Shown here one piece after another: positions 12,193 through 23,568 of a stretch of DNA of 64,000 nt; positions within the stretch are counted from its first letter, which is position 1, and each line of letters begins with the position of its first letter. The DNA is from Owenia fusiformis (Eukaryota > Annelida > Polychaeta > Sabellida > Oweniidae): the NCBI GenBank assembly GCA_903813345.2, contig CAIIXF020000011.1, positions 14,679,754 to 14,743,753 of the forward strand, written 5' to 3'. A program made the position numbers and the translations under genes. A model generated the notes under the pieces. It did no database searches, was not told the DNA's origin, and worked only from the letters and a program-made list of their open reading frames with translations.

Positions 12193-12344
12193 ATCAGAAA
12201 CAAGTCAAATTCTTTACTTCAGAGAATATTTTTAATTTATTGAGACTTTCGAAAAAGAAAAAGAAAAAGACTAAGGGATATTAGTCGAAAGTCTCAATAA
12301 ATTAAAAATATTCTCTGAAGTAAAGAATTTGACTTGTTTCTGAT
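12193..12344. repeat. Perfect or near-perfect inverted repeat with 60-bp arms
   Basis: The left arm (about 12193-12253) and right arm (about 12284-12344) are reverse complements. The loop of about 30 bases is purine-rich (GAAAAA repeated three times). Arm ends read ATCAGAAACAAG and CTTGTTTCTGAT. The near-identity of the arms implies recent origin or gene conversion. It could be a small foldback element or a hairpin-RNA source. Confidence 0.85.
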
Positions 12345-12994
12345 TATTAAAGTATATTTCACTGATACTGTACAGATTCTTGAAACCCTCTCGGCTACAT
12401 CAAGTGGCCGCTGTTTAACAAAATTATTGATATATAGCGCAGCCAACAATTTTTGGCTATAGTGCAACAACAAATCGATTGTGCTGTTGATCTGTTCCAC
12501 AGATAAGATCTCCCTTTCCTTGAACTGGTATTTAGATTTGTTGATTAAGAATCTAAACGGTTATGAAACTCATCCAATATTTAATAATATCAAGAGAATT
12601 GTTTATTATGATCACTAGTTTTGAACAATAATTTGTGTCCGATGGTTTCATTAATAAAGATGTGAAATCATCACTTGAATGGACTCAGCCCTAGTAGAGA
12701 TAAGATGCACTGAAGATAATAAGGAAAATTGATTGGGGGAGCCATACAACAATTGTTAAGGATCAAAATCTGAATTATAGCTGATTATAATGCACAGAGG
12801 AGCAAAAAAACTCAAACCATCAGATGCAGACAATGAAAATATTGTGGAAGGACGTTTACATAATTGAATAACAGAAACCTTTGTAAAGTACTCCTCGTGT
12901 CAATTAAGAAGGAAATATGAATAAAAAAAGCCAGTTCAGTTGAACAGTGTCCTGTCGACGACTTAGTGTACACTTCTACACTTCAACAACAACA
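12345..12994. other. No gene seen
   Basis: Non-coding as far as I can see. Confidence 0.5.
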
Positions 12995-13436
12995 ATGTCA
13001 AATCATATTACGGAAGAAGATCATCAAAACAAATCGGATGAAATGGAATCTTTCATGAAAGCTATTGATCAATATATGAATGGTTATTACTAGTCATGCA
13101 TAATCCTGGCATTACAAATATGTCCACCGTAGTTCAGAGCAATCATATAGGGACAACATCAACTCCCAAAAGTCTATTACACTTGATTGGGTTGCATTTA
13201 ACTCAATTTCCACTACTGATCACACCAAAGGCTATTATATCTTGCCGACCGAAGCGCTTAAAACTGAATCAGGGTCTCATTATCGAGGAAATCCTCATAT
13301 TCCACAGGGACAAGCATATTGAAAGCTTTACTGTCAATACACACACTATAAATTTGATTTGGAACAGAAACCTGTCAAAGAAATCAAAGTTATTTTCCCT
13401 CTTGCATTTTTGTCATCACTGAACACAATTTGAATG
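12995..13436 (+). pseudogene. Decayed coding-like sequence, family unknown
   Basis: An ATG in a good context (AACAATGTC) starts a hydrophilic frame of about 32 codons ending at 13093. From about 13104 a different frame stays mostly open to about 13430, with one internal TGA at about 13332, and has a protein-like composition (for example KGYYILPTEALKTESGSHYR). This suggests a broken coding sequence with at least one frameshift and one stop. The alternative frame at 13096-13422 may be accidental. I do not recognise the family, and chance openness cannot be ruled out. Confidence 0.25.
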
Positions 13437-14751
13437 AACATATGAGTCAAATGTCTGGACTATATAGTCGTAGACACTTTAATTATCTAAAGGGACATCA
13501 AAACATCAAAATACATCTATAACTTAAATAATTTGGGAAAGGAATAAACCTCCTATGGCAGTGGTTGCAAATGACAAAGCAAATTTGAATGTCATCATTG
13601 GAGAAACTCTCAAAACAAATCTAATTTTGACTTATGTTCATGAACCTCTGTAAGTAGAACACCTCGCCGGAACACTTTTTTGTGATCCCAAGGGCGTTCC
13701 ACTTACACTTTTATACTACAGCACAATAATTAATACCATGATACTTCCCAGTGAATAACACAGGGGAATATAATTGATACTGAAATCCCTCCCACAAAAT
13801 TGCATTCGCCTGTTCATCCCCGCATTGGCATCATATTCACCTGATTGTCCCCACATTTTATTCTCTATTAACTTTTTACTTTTTCAAAAACCTTCTTTTT
13901 TTCAAAATTCTCTTTTTCATTTTTTAAAAAAGATTTCATTTATTTCAAAAAATAATATACAAGTATTTTTTTTTTTAAATGTCATGATGATTTTTTCCAA
14001 GTTTGTGTTTGAAAAATGTTCACAATCTTGAAGAATTTTTACTTCTAACAAATACTTTAAATTAGTAAAGGACAGTGAAAACAAATTGAAGATATATCTC
14101 AGACCATCTTGAGAGGTACACATGCCATAGAATAAATACATCTGCTCTATTATGTACGTCATAGAAATGAAAATACCAATTTTTATCCAAGATATAAGCT
14201 TATTATAACAGCTATTATCTTATTAACTTAAAGTTGTTTACCTATTTCTGACCATCCCAGATGACCATAGCATGATCGATGAGAGTTAATCGGTCAGATG
14301 ATTTATAACTTTATGTTTTCAATAAAACATATCATTTATTGAAGATTATATCCAACTTTCGATCATATGCCCAAATGAATTAAGTAGATTTATCTATGGA
14401 GACTTCAGAAATTAATCATTGAATGCCCAGATATCAAATCTCGTTAACTCCCTCACCCGACTCAAGGATTTTAAGAGATGAGTAAAATGATTTATTATAT
14501 CATTGCAAGAAATTGTGTGATTTGATTGGTTGATTCAGTACCATGTGATCAAAAATACCATGGTGTATTTCACAGCTTTCTCAATTTTCAGATTATAAAT
14601 GACGGCCTGCGGGCAATACATACTGCAAAATTCTTTGAAAGATGGAGAGGTATTGCCCTCCATAGAATGAAATATTTCTTAATATGAACAGTCATTCAGA
14701 GATTATAAGAGATTATAAATTATTATTAAGAGATTATAAATTACCACCTGA
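13437..14751. other. No gene seen; T-rich tracts
   Basis: Contains T-rich runs (13860-13990) that give low-complexity open frames, and a short GATTATAA tandem at 14696-14745. No supported gene. Confidence 0.5.
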
Positions 14752-16026
14752 GATTTTGTACTTAACGTGTACTTTAATAATATGATACTTCTGCAATGCA
14801 CTATGACTTTGTACTTAACATGTACTTTAATAATATGATACTTCTGCAATGCACTATGACTTTGTACTTAACATGTACTTTAATAATATGATACTTCTGC
14901 AATGCACTATGACTTTGTACTTAACATGTACTTTAATAATATGATACTTCTGCAATGCACTATGACTTTGTACTTCACGTGTACTTTAATAATATGATAC
15001 TTCTGCAATGCACTATGACTTAGTACTTAACATGTACTTTAATAATATGATACTTCTGCAATGCACTATGACTTTGTACTTAATGTGTACTTTAATAATA
15101 TGATACTTCTGCAATGCACTATGACTTTGTACTTAACATGTACTTTAATAATATGATACTTCTGCAATGCACTATGACTTTGTACTTAACATGTACTTTA
15201 ATAATATGATACTTCTGCAATGCACTATGACTTTGTACTTAACATGTACTTTAATAATATGATACTTCTGCAATGCACTATGACTTTGTACTTCACGTGT
15301 ACTTTAATAATATGATACTTCTGCAATGCACTATGACTTTGTACTTAACATGTACTTTAATAATATGATACTTCTGCAATGCACTATGACTTTGTACTTA
15401 ACATGTACTTTAATAATATGATACTTCTGCAATGCACTATGACTTTGTACTTCACGTATACTTTAATAATATGATACTTCTGCAATGCACTATGACTTTG
15501 TACTTAACATGTACTTTAATAATATGATACTTCTGCAATGCACTATGACTTTATACTTAACATGTACTTTAATAATATGATACTTCTGCAATGCACTATG
15601 ACTTTGTACTTAACATGTACTTTAATAATATGATACTTCTGCAATGCACTATGACTTTGTACTTAACATGTACTTTAATAATATGATACTTCTGCAATGC
15701 ACTATGACTTTGTACTTAACATGTACTTTAATAATATGATACTTCTGCAATGCACTATGACTTTGTACTTAACATGTACTTTAATAATATGATACTTCTG
15801 CAATGCACTATGACTTTGTACTTCACGTGTACTTTAATAATATGATACTTCTGCAATGCACTATGACTTTGTACTTAACATGTACTTTAATAATATGATA
15901 CTTCTGCAATGCACTATGACTTTGTACTTCACGTGTACTTTAATAATATGATACTTCTGCAATGCACTATGATTTTGTACTGAACGTGTACTTTAATAAC
16001 ATGATACTTCTGCAATGCACTATGAC
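14752..16026 (+). repeat. 53-bp satellite array, about 24 copies
   Basis: Highly homogeneous units containing TTTGTACTTAACATGTAC, TTTAATAATATGATACTTC and TGCAATGCACTATGAC. Variation is concentrated at one site (AACATG versus CACGTG versus AACGTG), where the word alternates between two palindromic hexamers. No coding potential. Confidence 0.97.
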
Positions 16027-16485
16027 AGTCTCCAGTCCCATGAGTGGCTTTTTGTTTCATTCACAAAAATATAGTACAACCAAACATTCATTATGAGGAA
16101 AATCAGAGCTCAAAGCAATGTTTTGTTTTCCAAAAATTGACTTGATTTCAGATTGTTGTGGTCTCACATCATACCTTATTGCATCTGGCTTATTTCTCAA
16201 AATATCCTAATGCTCATTCTTGCATTATTTTTAAGAAACCATATGGCAGATACATATCTAGATTCACCAGATGTACAGCCTCATGCACTTTAAATTGATA
16301 TTTTTAAAGATGGTATTATTTTTGGAATGGTAAAAATACATTGATTTGGTCAATTATAAATATTGTTTCCAGTCTTATTCCCCCTTTACCTTTGATTCTA
16401 GCTTTAACACATGTTCAGATAGAAGGGTGATTCATGGCTGTAGGATTATGCTCAACCAGAACAACGGCAACGCCAAAGCGTAGCA
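16027..16485. other. No gene seen
   Basis: Non-coding. Confidence 0.5.
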
Positions 16486-17292
16486 AATCCCATCGAACAT
16501 TTTTCAAATGGGGCACCTTCTACCAAAAGTGTCATTAGACAGTGTGCCATGCTTATAATATTCACATACCAAATATGAACAAAATCGCTCTACTACTTTT
16601 CGAGTTATAGTAAAATACGTCAAAATGGTGGCCATTTTGAAAAATGGCCGCCTTCTACCAAAAGTCTCATTAGACAGTGTGCCATGCTTTTAGTATTCAT
16701 ATACCAAATATGAACAAAATCGCTCCACTACTTTTCGAGTTATAGTAAAATACGTTAAAATGGCGGCCATTTTGAAAAATGGCCGCCTTCAACCAAAAGT
16801 GTCATTAGACAGTGTGCCATGCTTATACGTATTCATGTACCAAATATGAACAAAAACGCTCCACTACTTTTCGAGTTATAGTAAAATTCAAAATGTCCGC
16901 CATTTTTCAAAATGGCCGCCTTCTACCAAAAGTGTCATTAGACAGTGTGCCATGCTTATAGTATTCACATACCAATATTCCACATCGGCACTAAAATGGC
17001 CGCCATTTTTAAATGAGCGGCCATTTTGAAAATCGGCTTTCCAGCAGAACTTCTACCCCCGTAGGGTATATATGTACAAAATATGAATAAAATCGGGCCA
17101 ACGGTATTTGAGTTATTGCCCGGACGGACAGACGGACAGACGGACGGACGTACGGACGGACGGACGGATGGACGTACGTACGGACGGATGGACGTACGGA
17201 CGGATGGACGTACGTACGGACGGACGGACGGACAGACAGACGGACGGAGGCGTTCCCTATATCCCTCCGAACTTCGTTCGATGGGATAATAA
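16486..17292 (+). repeat. Dispersed repeat family D, fullest copy (135-bp tandem part + GGAC array + conserved end)
   Basis: Four units of about 135 bp (starting near 16516, 16651, 16786 and 16919) each contain 'gtcattagacagtgtgccat', TTTCGAGTTATAG and paired AAAATGGCGGCCATTTT-type palindromes. Then come a GGAC/GTAC array (17117-17245) and a conserved end reading CCCTATATCCCTCC, then GAACTTCGTTCGATGGGATA. Related copies lie at 49060-49630, 52240-52380 and 54060-54292, all in the same orientation. The open frames in the GGAC array are by-products. The fixed 3' end suggests a retroposed or TIR-less element, with the tail of a LINE or SINE as the simplest idea. Confidence 0.8.
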
Positions 17293-17530
17293 GAAAATAA
17301 AATGTTTTAGATTCTATTTCTTTTATATGCATTAATAAATGCCAATATGCAAGACACAACACATTTATATATGAAGCTATTTTCTCTGTAAAAAAACTTT
17401 GGGGGGTACCATGTAATCGATTTTTGAGCCAGCGAGTCTAATATTCAATATTTTTGCTGGATCATTACTAGTTTCTTGAAACATAGAATAATTTCCTATG
17501 TAATGCTAAGGGCTGATGTGAAATAAGTCA
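17293..17530. other. No gene seen
   Basis: Non-coding. Sequence immediately left of the tRNA-like region may be the body of a SINE read on the minus strand. Confidence 0.4.
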
Positions 17531-17603
17531 GTCCACCTCGGTGGGAATTGAACCCACAACCTACCGATTAGATCTTGGATGCTCTACCACTTGAGCTATA
17601 CCC
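17531..17603 (-). repeat. tRNA-derived sequence (degenerate tRNA or SINE head)
   Basis: On the minus strand the RNA polymerase III box A (TAGCTCAAGTGG) and box B (GGTTCAATTCC) are both present at tRNA spacing. The D stem (GCTC/GAGC) and T stem (GTGGG/CCCAC) pair. The anticodon stem pairs only partly (loop would place TCT), and the acceptor strands do not pair at all, so this is not a working tRNA. The sequence just upstream on that strand (AGCTCTCTTTTAAGAAG, then AATGCAAAGGGTA) recurs at 41612-41650 and partly at 54609-54632, which makes a dispersed tRNA-derived element likely. Confidence 0.65.
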
Positions 17604-18722
17604 TTTGCATTCGTTTGACTTCACTTCTTAAAAGAGAGCTTCGTCTTCACTCTTTCAAACTAAAATAAACCTGTGAACTCACCGCGCCAATCAGTGTTCG
17701 TCGGCCAAATTTGACCGACGTTCTATATATGGTCATTCCTTCTGACGTCATCGTTGAGCACGGAATTGACCAATGACATGCGCATATTTAATTAGAACAC
17801 ATTTGGCGTATGTTTGTTCAGGCTCGCTGAATGGTGGAAGAAAGGTCAGCGCATAGGTCAGAAGTGAACTATATTATTACCCAAACTGTCACCGGTACCC
17901 GTCGTGGGGGCGGGGCTACTAAACTGTAATATGGTCTCTACTAGGCAGAGTGTAGTTTAACTAGACTCTGCACGCAGGGTACTTGAGCTACGGAGCTTGG
18001 ATTGGATGTTTTTTCATCTTTTCTTTGTATTGCCACTTGTGTTTTATAAGTTTCATTAGAAATAAGATATTGTATTCCTTCAGGCTTTGTGGGATACACC
18101 TTGCAAGATTCATTGAAAGAATGAAATATTTGTATTATTATATCACAGGATTAGTCAACAATAGAAAGACACAAGTTCAGTGTTCTCCAAAGGATTTTTT
18201 CTCAAGTGGGTGCAAAATTCTCATTTTCACAAAAAAGACCAAAATCCAGGGTCAAAATATGCCTGTCCTTCTCATTTTCAAGTGGGTGCAAATGGATTTT
18301 CAGGTGGGTGCAAGCCTGTTTTTAAAATATCAGGTGGGTGCTGTGCCCACTTGCTTTAATACTGGTTTAGGTCATTAAAGTTACTGGATACCTACAATTA
18401 TAGATAATAGCAGGATATATCAAAACAAAAATAATCATCATACAAACCTTCATAACCAATAATTATCAAAGGAGTGTGTTTTTGTTTAATTTTCTTCCAT
18501 ACTAAATACTATTATTTTATACTAGAATTTCACAAATAAAATGCAATTATGTCGAGAATATTGTATAATATTTCTGAACATAATTCTCAATTCTTGAAAT
18601 AGAAAGGTAATGACAGGCTATAATTTGTATTTCAACTGGATTGATGTAACTATTATTATAAACAAACCACTGCACTGATAAGGAATAAAGCAACTTAGTG
18701 CAAAATATAAAACAAGGCGTGG
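17604..18722. other. No gene supported
   Basis: A 131-codon frame (17983-18378, plus) has repeated 'caggtgggtgc' words and low-complexity hydrophobic composition. It resembles no family I know, so I do not call it a gene. Confidence 0.5.
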
Positions 18723-18800
18723 ACATGCAAAATGTCACCACCTGCCATTTGTTATAGATGCCAACTGCCGAACATCAAACACCAATAATTGACAAAACAA
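18723..18800 (+). repeat. Dispersed repeat family C, 5' fragment
   Basis: Starts CATGCAAAATGTCACCACC and continues through 'gccatttgttatagatgcc' like the copies at 45733, 48366, 49930, 58690, 60676 and 63051. It lacks the GTGGTGACAT end found in fuller copies. Confidence 0.65.
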
Positions 18801-20958
18801 AAACTTGTGACTTATTTCTTCATTTTACCCCTTGGTGATGAAAGGGTTAATTTTTCAACTTTGTAACCGGCAAACATCTGAGAGCAGACAAGATCCCTAA
18901 AGTTGTCACTATCACCTTTCTAATGGTGTATCTTTAGAACAAATAGCAGCATTTCTTTCTCATTAAGGAGTGCACTATGAGGCTCCACTTAGCACAGTTG
19001 AATGTAAAGTGCAGTACAAAATACTAAATGGGAGTTAAAATAAATTACAGCATGGAAGTGTACAGATTAATTTAATTAAAGTCAATGCTTTTCCAAAAAG
19101 CTTATTTCTGGAGTTCTGGATTTGAATGGACACCTTATAGTTAACTTAAAAGTATCTTTGAAAAACAGCACTGGGAAAAAGATCACGATTTATCACACCT
19201 CGTTAATCTCTAAAATTAACCAAATCTGACCTTGCACTCGGTTTGGTGGTGACAATTGATTGGAAAGTGGAAGGGAAATAAGACATCTCTTTAATTCTTG
19301 TCTCTTTTGATCAACTGGCTTACACATCTCAAAGGTCATACTAGCCCTTTCACTAGTTAGCCTGACTAAATTGATTACACTTCATTAACTCTATCAAGGC
19401 AATTTATTCCATGAATTTGCTTAACACTAACAGCTACATCATTTCAAGATCATTTTTCTTTCTCTGCTTTCTCTTTCTCTGGTAATACTCTTTATTCAAA
19501 TATGCCCAAGTTTCTTTTGTGAGATTAATCAGATCCAAGATTCCTTTGTGATTTTTTGATTTTTGACCTTCAATAACTTTAATGATTTTCTAACAGGTTG
19601 TTCAATAACTATTAAGAAAATGCTATTTTGCTGTTTTTATTATACTGGTAGGTATTTACCACAAAAGGTAAATTTATTTATATTTCTTTTTGCTTTTTAA
19701 TGTTGCTCTGATGTGTCCCTCAGAAATTATAAATAAATCAAAAATGTTGGAAGCAATATTTTCAAAAAGCGTGCAAATGTGCCCCTTGCAATCTGAATTA
19801 CATTATCTAAATGACTGATCAAGTAAAGAAGTTATTGAACTTCTTTATTTAATGAAGAAATGTGTAAATTCATTAAATTGAAAATGGGGACATCCACATT
19901 TTTGTCAAAACAATTGAACCATTTAGAAAAACACATTACATGGAATGAACGATTCGTAATTTATATTCTTTGGTTCATAGACTAAAGGTGTTACATGATA
20001 AAATACATTTATATAATGCGTTAAATGCCCCAATAATAATAAAAAAAATTATGAAGAATTACATTAATGTTGGATTCAAGAAATTGTTATTGACATTTTT
20101 ACTGTATTTGTGGTTTTTAATGCTGCCCGTGTGGTTACTTGATAGCATACCCTAAGAATATGAAAGTTCTAAATCTGATAAACTAAATTTAATGGTACTT
20201 AGCACTATAGATTTTCAAGAACCAGAGAAATATTAGCTACTTCAATTCAAAATCACTTGCCTTCGTTGGCATTGACTCTTTGACGTGAGAAAGTTACTTC
20301 ATTTCCTGGTTCTTGTATCAAAAATAGCTACGCAATTTGTTATTTTACTTCTAATTTGTCTTGGAAAATTCCAATTATTTGATCAATAGTAAAAATAAAT
20401 ATAGAGCCTGAAATGATTTTTCTCTGCCTCTGAGCAGACGATATTTGACTCTGTCAATCTGCGTATTATGGCGTTGACAATGATTTATTCTACGAATATG
20501 ATAAACATAAAAAGGCATTTAATGCCTTAGCACAATCAACAAACTGATTCCGAAATCAATTTATACATTGCTGTGGTAATCTATAACTGGATGATTTTAG
20601 CACATCTTCAGGAATAATATCGAACCAAATATGAAATGTCATGATTTCTGAACCCTAATATACAAATACATGTACATGTAAATAGGATTTTCTGGTAGAA
20701 ATTAAATAGACCTATTTACGGGTACCATCACACAGCTCAGTTTAGCAAGCTGAAATTTGGCACATTTGTATATAATCTAGGAAGAATTGAGAATTAAAGA
20801 CAATTTCACTTGAAAATGCCTCTTATTAAGTGGTTACCATGGTAATACATTTTATATGACTGGATTTATCCTGGGGGAGAGGTCAACCCAATTAAAGAAT
20901 TGGGTCACATATATAAGGTACAAAAATTTACTGAATGACATGATGCCGCACATGTCAG
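18801..20958. other. No gene seen
   Basis: AT-rich non-coding DNA. The short frame at 19970-20155 shows no family resemblance. Confidence 0.5.
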
Positions 20959-21036
20959 GTGACTTAAAGTGCACATATAATCACATATGGCGACTCTAAG
21001 TGCACATATACCCACATATGGCGACTTAAAGTGTGT
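20959..21036 (+). repeat. About 31-bp tandem repeat, 2.5 copies
   Basis: Units contain GCGACTTAAAGTGCACATAT and 'cccacatatg'. Confidence 0.8.
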
Positions 21037-22233
21037 GTATTCATTATGATAAATGAATAACAATCAATACAGCTTATTTAACTTTATACAACTGTTCTTA
21101 CCATAGCAATTAACAATTTAATTCTTTCAACTGTAAAAAATTATTTATAGAAAAAGAAACAAAAATTTGTTAAAAGAAATATTGATCTGGACTCATATTT
21201 CCCTATTCACAAGTATTTCAAGTTCAAAAGATCAAATAGAATAAACATTAGAGAGGATCATATATCATATACGTAATTGAATTGGTCATGATCATTTCAG
21301 TAGTTCATGATCTTTGGTGTTTATATGTCATAAGCGTTAAGTGTGTTAAATCAAAACACCTTGTGAGTAAACATGAATTTTGCAGTTCTGTAACTGGTGT
21401 CTTGAGTTGATCAAACGTACAGTCACAATTTCGAGGGAATAGCTCCCTCTATGGCCAAAACTTCTTTCAAAATTATGCAGTTTTTCACCATTCTGAGCAT
21501 TTTTAAAGTGATTTTGACCATTTTTGGACCAAAGTTATCGAAAGTGAATCCCTCCTGCATTTAAAAAAAAAGTAAACCCCCCTTGGCAAAAGCAGGCTAT
21601 GGGGGGTTATGAATCTTATAAAACACTTAACATAATCTATAATAACACAGTAAAACACAGCAAAAATCACGGCAAACTTAATCTTGATCATCCTATTAGC
21701 AAATGTACAAGCAAATGTACAAGCCCAAAAGCACAAAGGGGAATATCATCATCCATAAACACTAAATGATTATTAGTATGTTTTGACTTTGCAAACATTA
21801 ACTTTTATGACAAGACCAGAAGTGGCAGATATGGAGGGAGGGGCTTATGCTCATTGTTGGGCCTGAAGAAATCGATGCCCAAAGGTTTTTGGGCGCAAAA
21901 GTTGCCTTTCCTTGCCCAAAGTGGAGTGCAGAAGAAATTGTCATTAGTGTCATCACTTAATGTTGGGCCTAATCTTACAGGGCTCAAAAGTTTTTTTTGC
22001 AATTTAATTTTAAGGTTCCACTCCCTCTTGATTTCCATATCCACTTCTAGACCAGGGTGCAGCAGAGGCAATGGCCTTAGGGCCTTTACTTTCAATCTGG
22101 GCAGGATTTTTTCAACACATAGGAATATATCATAGCAGCTGATAAATAATTCAAATTTGACAAGCAGCTCTGAAATACTTATGATGCTCCCTGCTTTTGT
22201 GTAGTTAAATAGAGAAAGAATTAAGAATGAATG
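21037..22233. other. No gene supported
   Basis: Overlapping frames on both strands (21805-22287 minus, 21854-22135 plus) are mutual shadows. Neither resembles a known family. The minus one runs into the mariner terminal repeat, so it cannot be a host gene as drawn. Confidence 0.5.
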
Positions 22234-22235
22234 TA

Positions 22236-22328
22236 CAGGGCGTTCATAAAGTTCTTGCAAAAGTACTCTAATTTTTTTGTTTCTCAATCAATCTGGCTGA
22301 AATTCGCACTCATTATACCTACACTATT
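22236..22328 (+). repeat. Mariner left arm, outer part
   Basis: Inverted match to 38790-38884 with few differences (for example AAAAGTACTCTAA versus AAAAGTGCTCTAA). It ends at the TATT target site. Confidence 0.9.
22325..22328 (+). repeat. Target-site duplication TATT (left)
   Basis: TATT precedes the large transposon and is repeated right after it at 37899-37902. The empty-site equivalent in the mariner's other arm reads CTACACTATTCATACATT on the complementary strand, with a single TATT. Confidence 0.9.
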
Positions 22329-22344
22329 CAGCAGGAGATCCAAG
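22329..22344 (+). repeat. Left terminal inverted repeat, 16 bp
   Basis: CAGCAGGAGATCCAAG, exact complement of 37883-37898. Weaker similarity continues inward (ATTGTGCTTCGG versus ATTGTTCTTTCGG). Confidence 0.92.
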
Positions 22345-22528
22345 GGGCAAATTGTGCTTCGGTTAGCGACATTTCTATTTCCGCCGTGGCGTGATATAGT
22401 CCCGATTTCTCGGTACACCAGTTCGAAGAAAAATACGACACCTTATTTCAAGAGGCCATAACTCAATCCAAAACCAATCAATTTTGAATCTGTTTGAACT
22501 TTCATGATGCCCGATGCGTGGGCTGCTC

Positions 22529-22536
22529 TATATAAA
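22529..22536 (+). promoter_or_regulatory. Candidate TATA box of the transposase gene
   Basis: TATATAAA followed by G, 200 bases inside the left terminus and about 1 kb before the coding start. Position and sequence suit a core promoter. A TGACGTCA (CRE/ATF-type) palindrome lies at 22825-22832. No experimental support. Confidence 0.35.
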
Positions 22537-22974
22537 GCCATTTTTATGTTTCATATGGAATAAAATCACGTATTTGCTGTGTACTCGACTTGAATATTTT
22601 TTTATGATTTTTCGAAAAAAAAATTTTTTTCGCTTGAAAGTTGGCAGAAATTTGTCTTCGAGGGTTTCAGCACTTATATTCTTGTGTTCTCGATTATTTG
22701 AGATATCTCTGATATTTTTGTCAGCTTACCTGTTTTGCCCCTCTCGTAATTTATGGAGATAATGAAGTCCAAAGTGAACTCTAATTTTTCACCGTATAAC
22801 GTATTTTTGGCGAGTCATGATTCATGACGTCAAGGTCGTTTCTCAGTTCCGGTTTTGGAGTTTTGAAAATTGTTGTCAAAGAAAGTTATTTATTCAACTA
22901 TCAATGCAAATTGTGCCTCAAGTTATTGTAGTTGGGTGTATAAAGACATCAGGGAAGAACAGATCACCATTGAA

Positions 22975-23540
22975 GTAAGTATACAACCAATGCTATCGAT
23001 AAAAGTGAAGAAACAAAACGTAATAATTTCCTAATTAAATTTCAAGATGGCTTCGAAAATTCTTAATTGAATTTTGAGTGATCAGTTTTGGAATTTCATT
23101 CTGAAGTAATGTGCTTTTAGGATCTACCTAGGTTCTCGATGTTACGCAGGCAGAGGTATAAAATAACAATTCTTTCAAGTAAAGTAGTCTAGGAACCCAT
23201 GTAGACGAAGACACACCAATTGAATGGTAAGTGTAAGCTTGAATTTTATTGGCTAATTTCTATTTCATGTTCTCTCTGGCTGACTTTTCATCAGGGTGAC
23301 AGGGTATTTTTCATCTGTGTTTTGATCTTGATTATTTTGATCAACTGTTGACTGAAATTGTTATAAATATTGCCTATACCTTGTCATACATTTCTGTACA
23401 TCACTATTTCACCATAGTTTGAGAATCTATATTCCTTCATTTTACATAATAGATCTAAATACTCTAAATCTGATCTCTCACATTTTACAATTTTGATTCT
23501 AGAATTGATTGAATTTTTCTAGTGATCTTTTTTTCTCTAG
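22975..23540 (+). other. Probable 5'-UTR intron(s) of the transposase gene
   Basis: Donor-like GTAAGT sites occur at about 22975 (GAA|GTAAGTAT) and about 23226 (ATG|GTAAGTG). A strong acceptor with a pyrimidine run (CTTTTTTTCTCTAG) ends at 23540. The likely transcript splices to 23541, which removes the in-frame ATG at 23509 and leaves the ATG at 23569 as the start. Which donor is used cannot be told by eye. Confidence 0.5.
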
Positions 23541-23568
23541 ACTTGCATTTCTACCTCTTCTATTAAAC

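Noticed and set aside
17009-17362. Open frames on both strands over the GGAC array
   Set aside because: They exist only because the 4-bp repeat lacks stops. The products are pure low complexity.
17531-17603. Functional tRNA gene
   Set aside because: Acceptor strands do not pair and the anticodon stem is only partly paired.
17983-18378. 131-codon plus-strand frame
   Set aside because: Low-complexity hydrophobic composition with internal 'ggtgggtgc' repeats and no recognised domain.
21805-22287. 160-codon minus-strand frame and overlapping plus-strand frame
   Set aside because: Opposed overlapping frames with no known domain. The minus one begins inside the mariner terminal repeat.
23509-23568. 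The first 20 codons of the giant frame as a signal peptide
   Set aside because: The hydrophobic start is the pyrimidine tract of a splice acceptor read as codons. A nuclear transposase needs no signal peptide.
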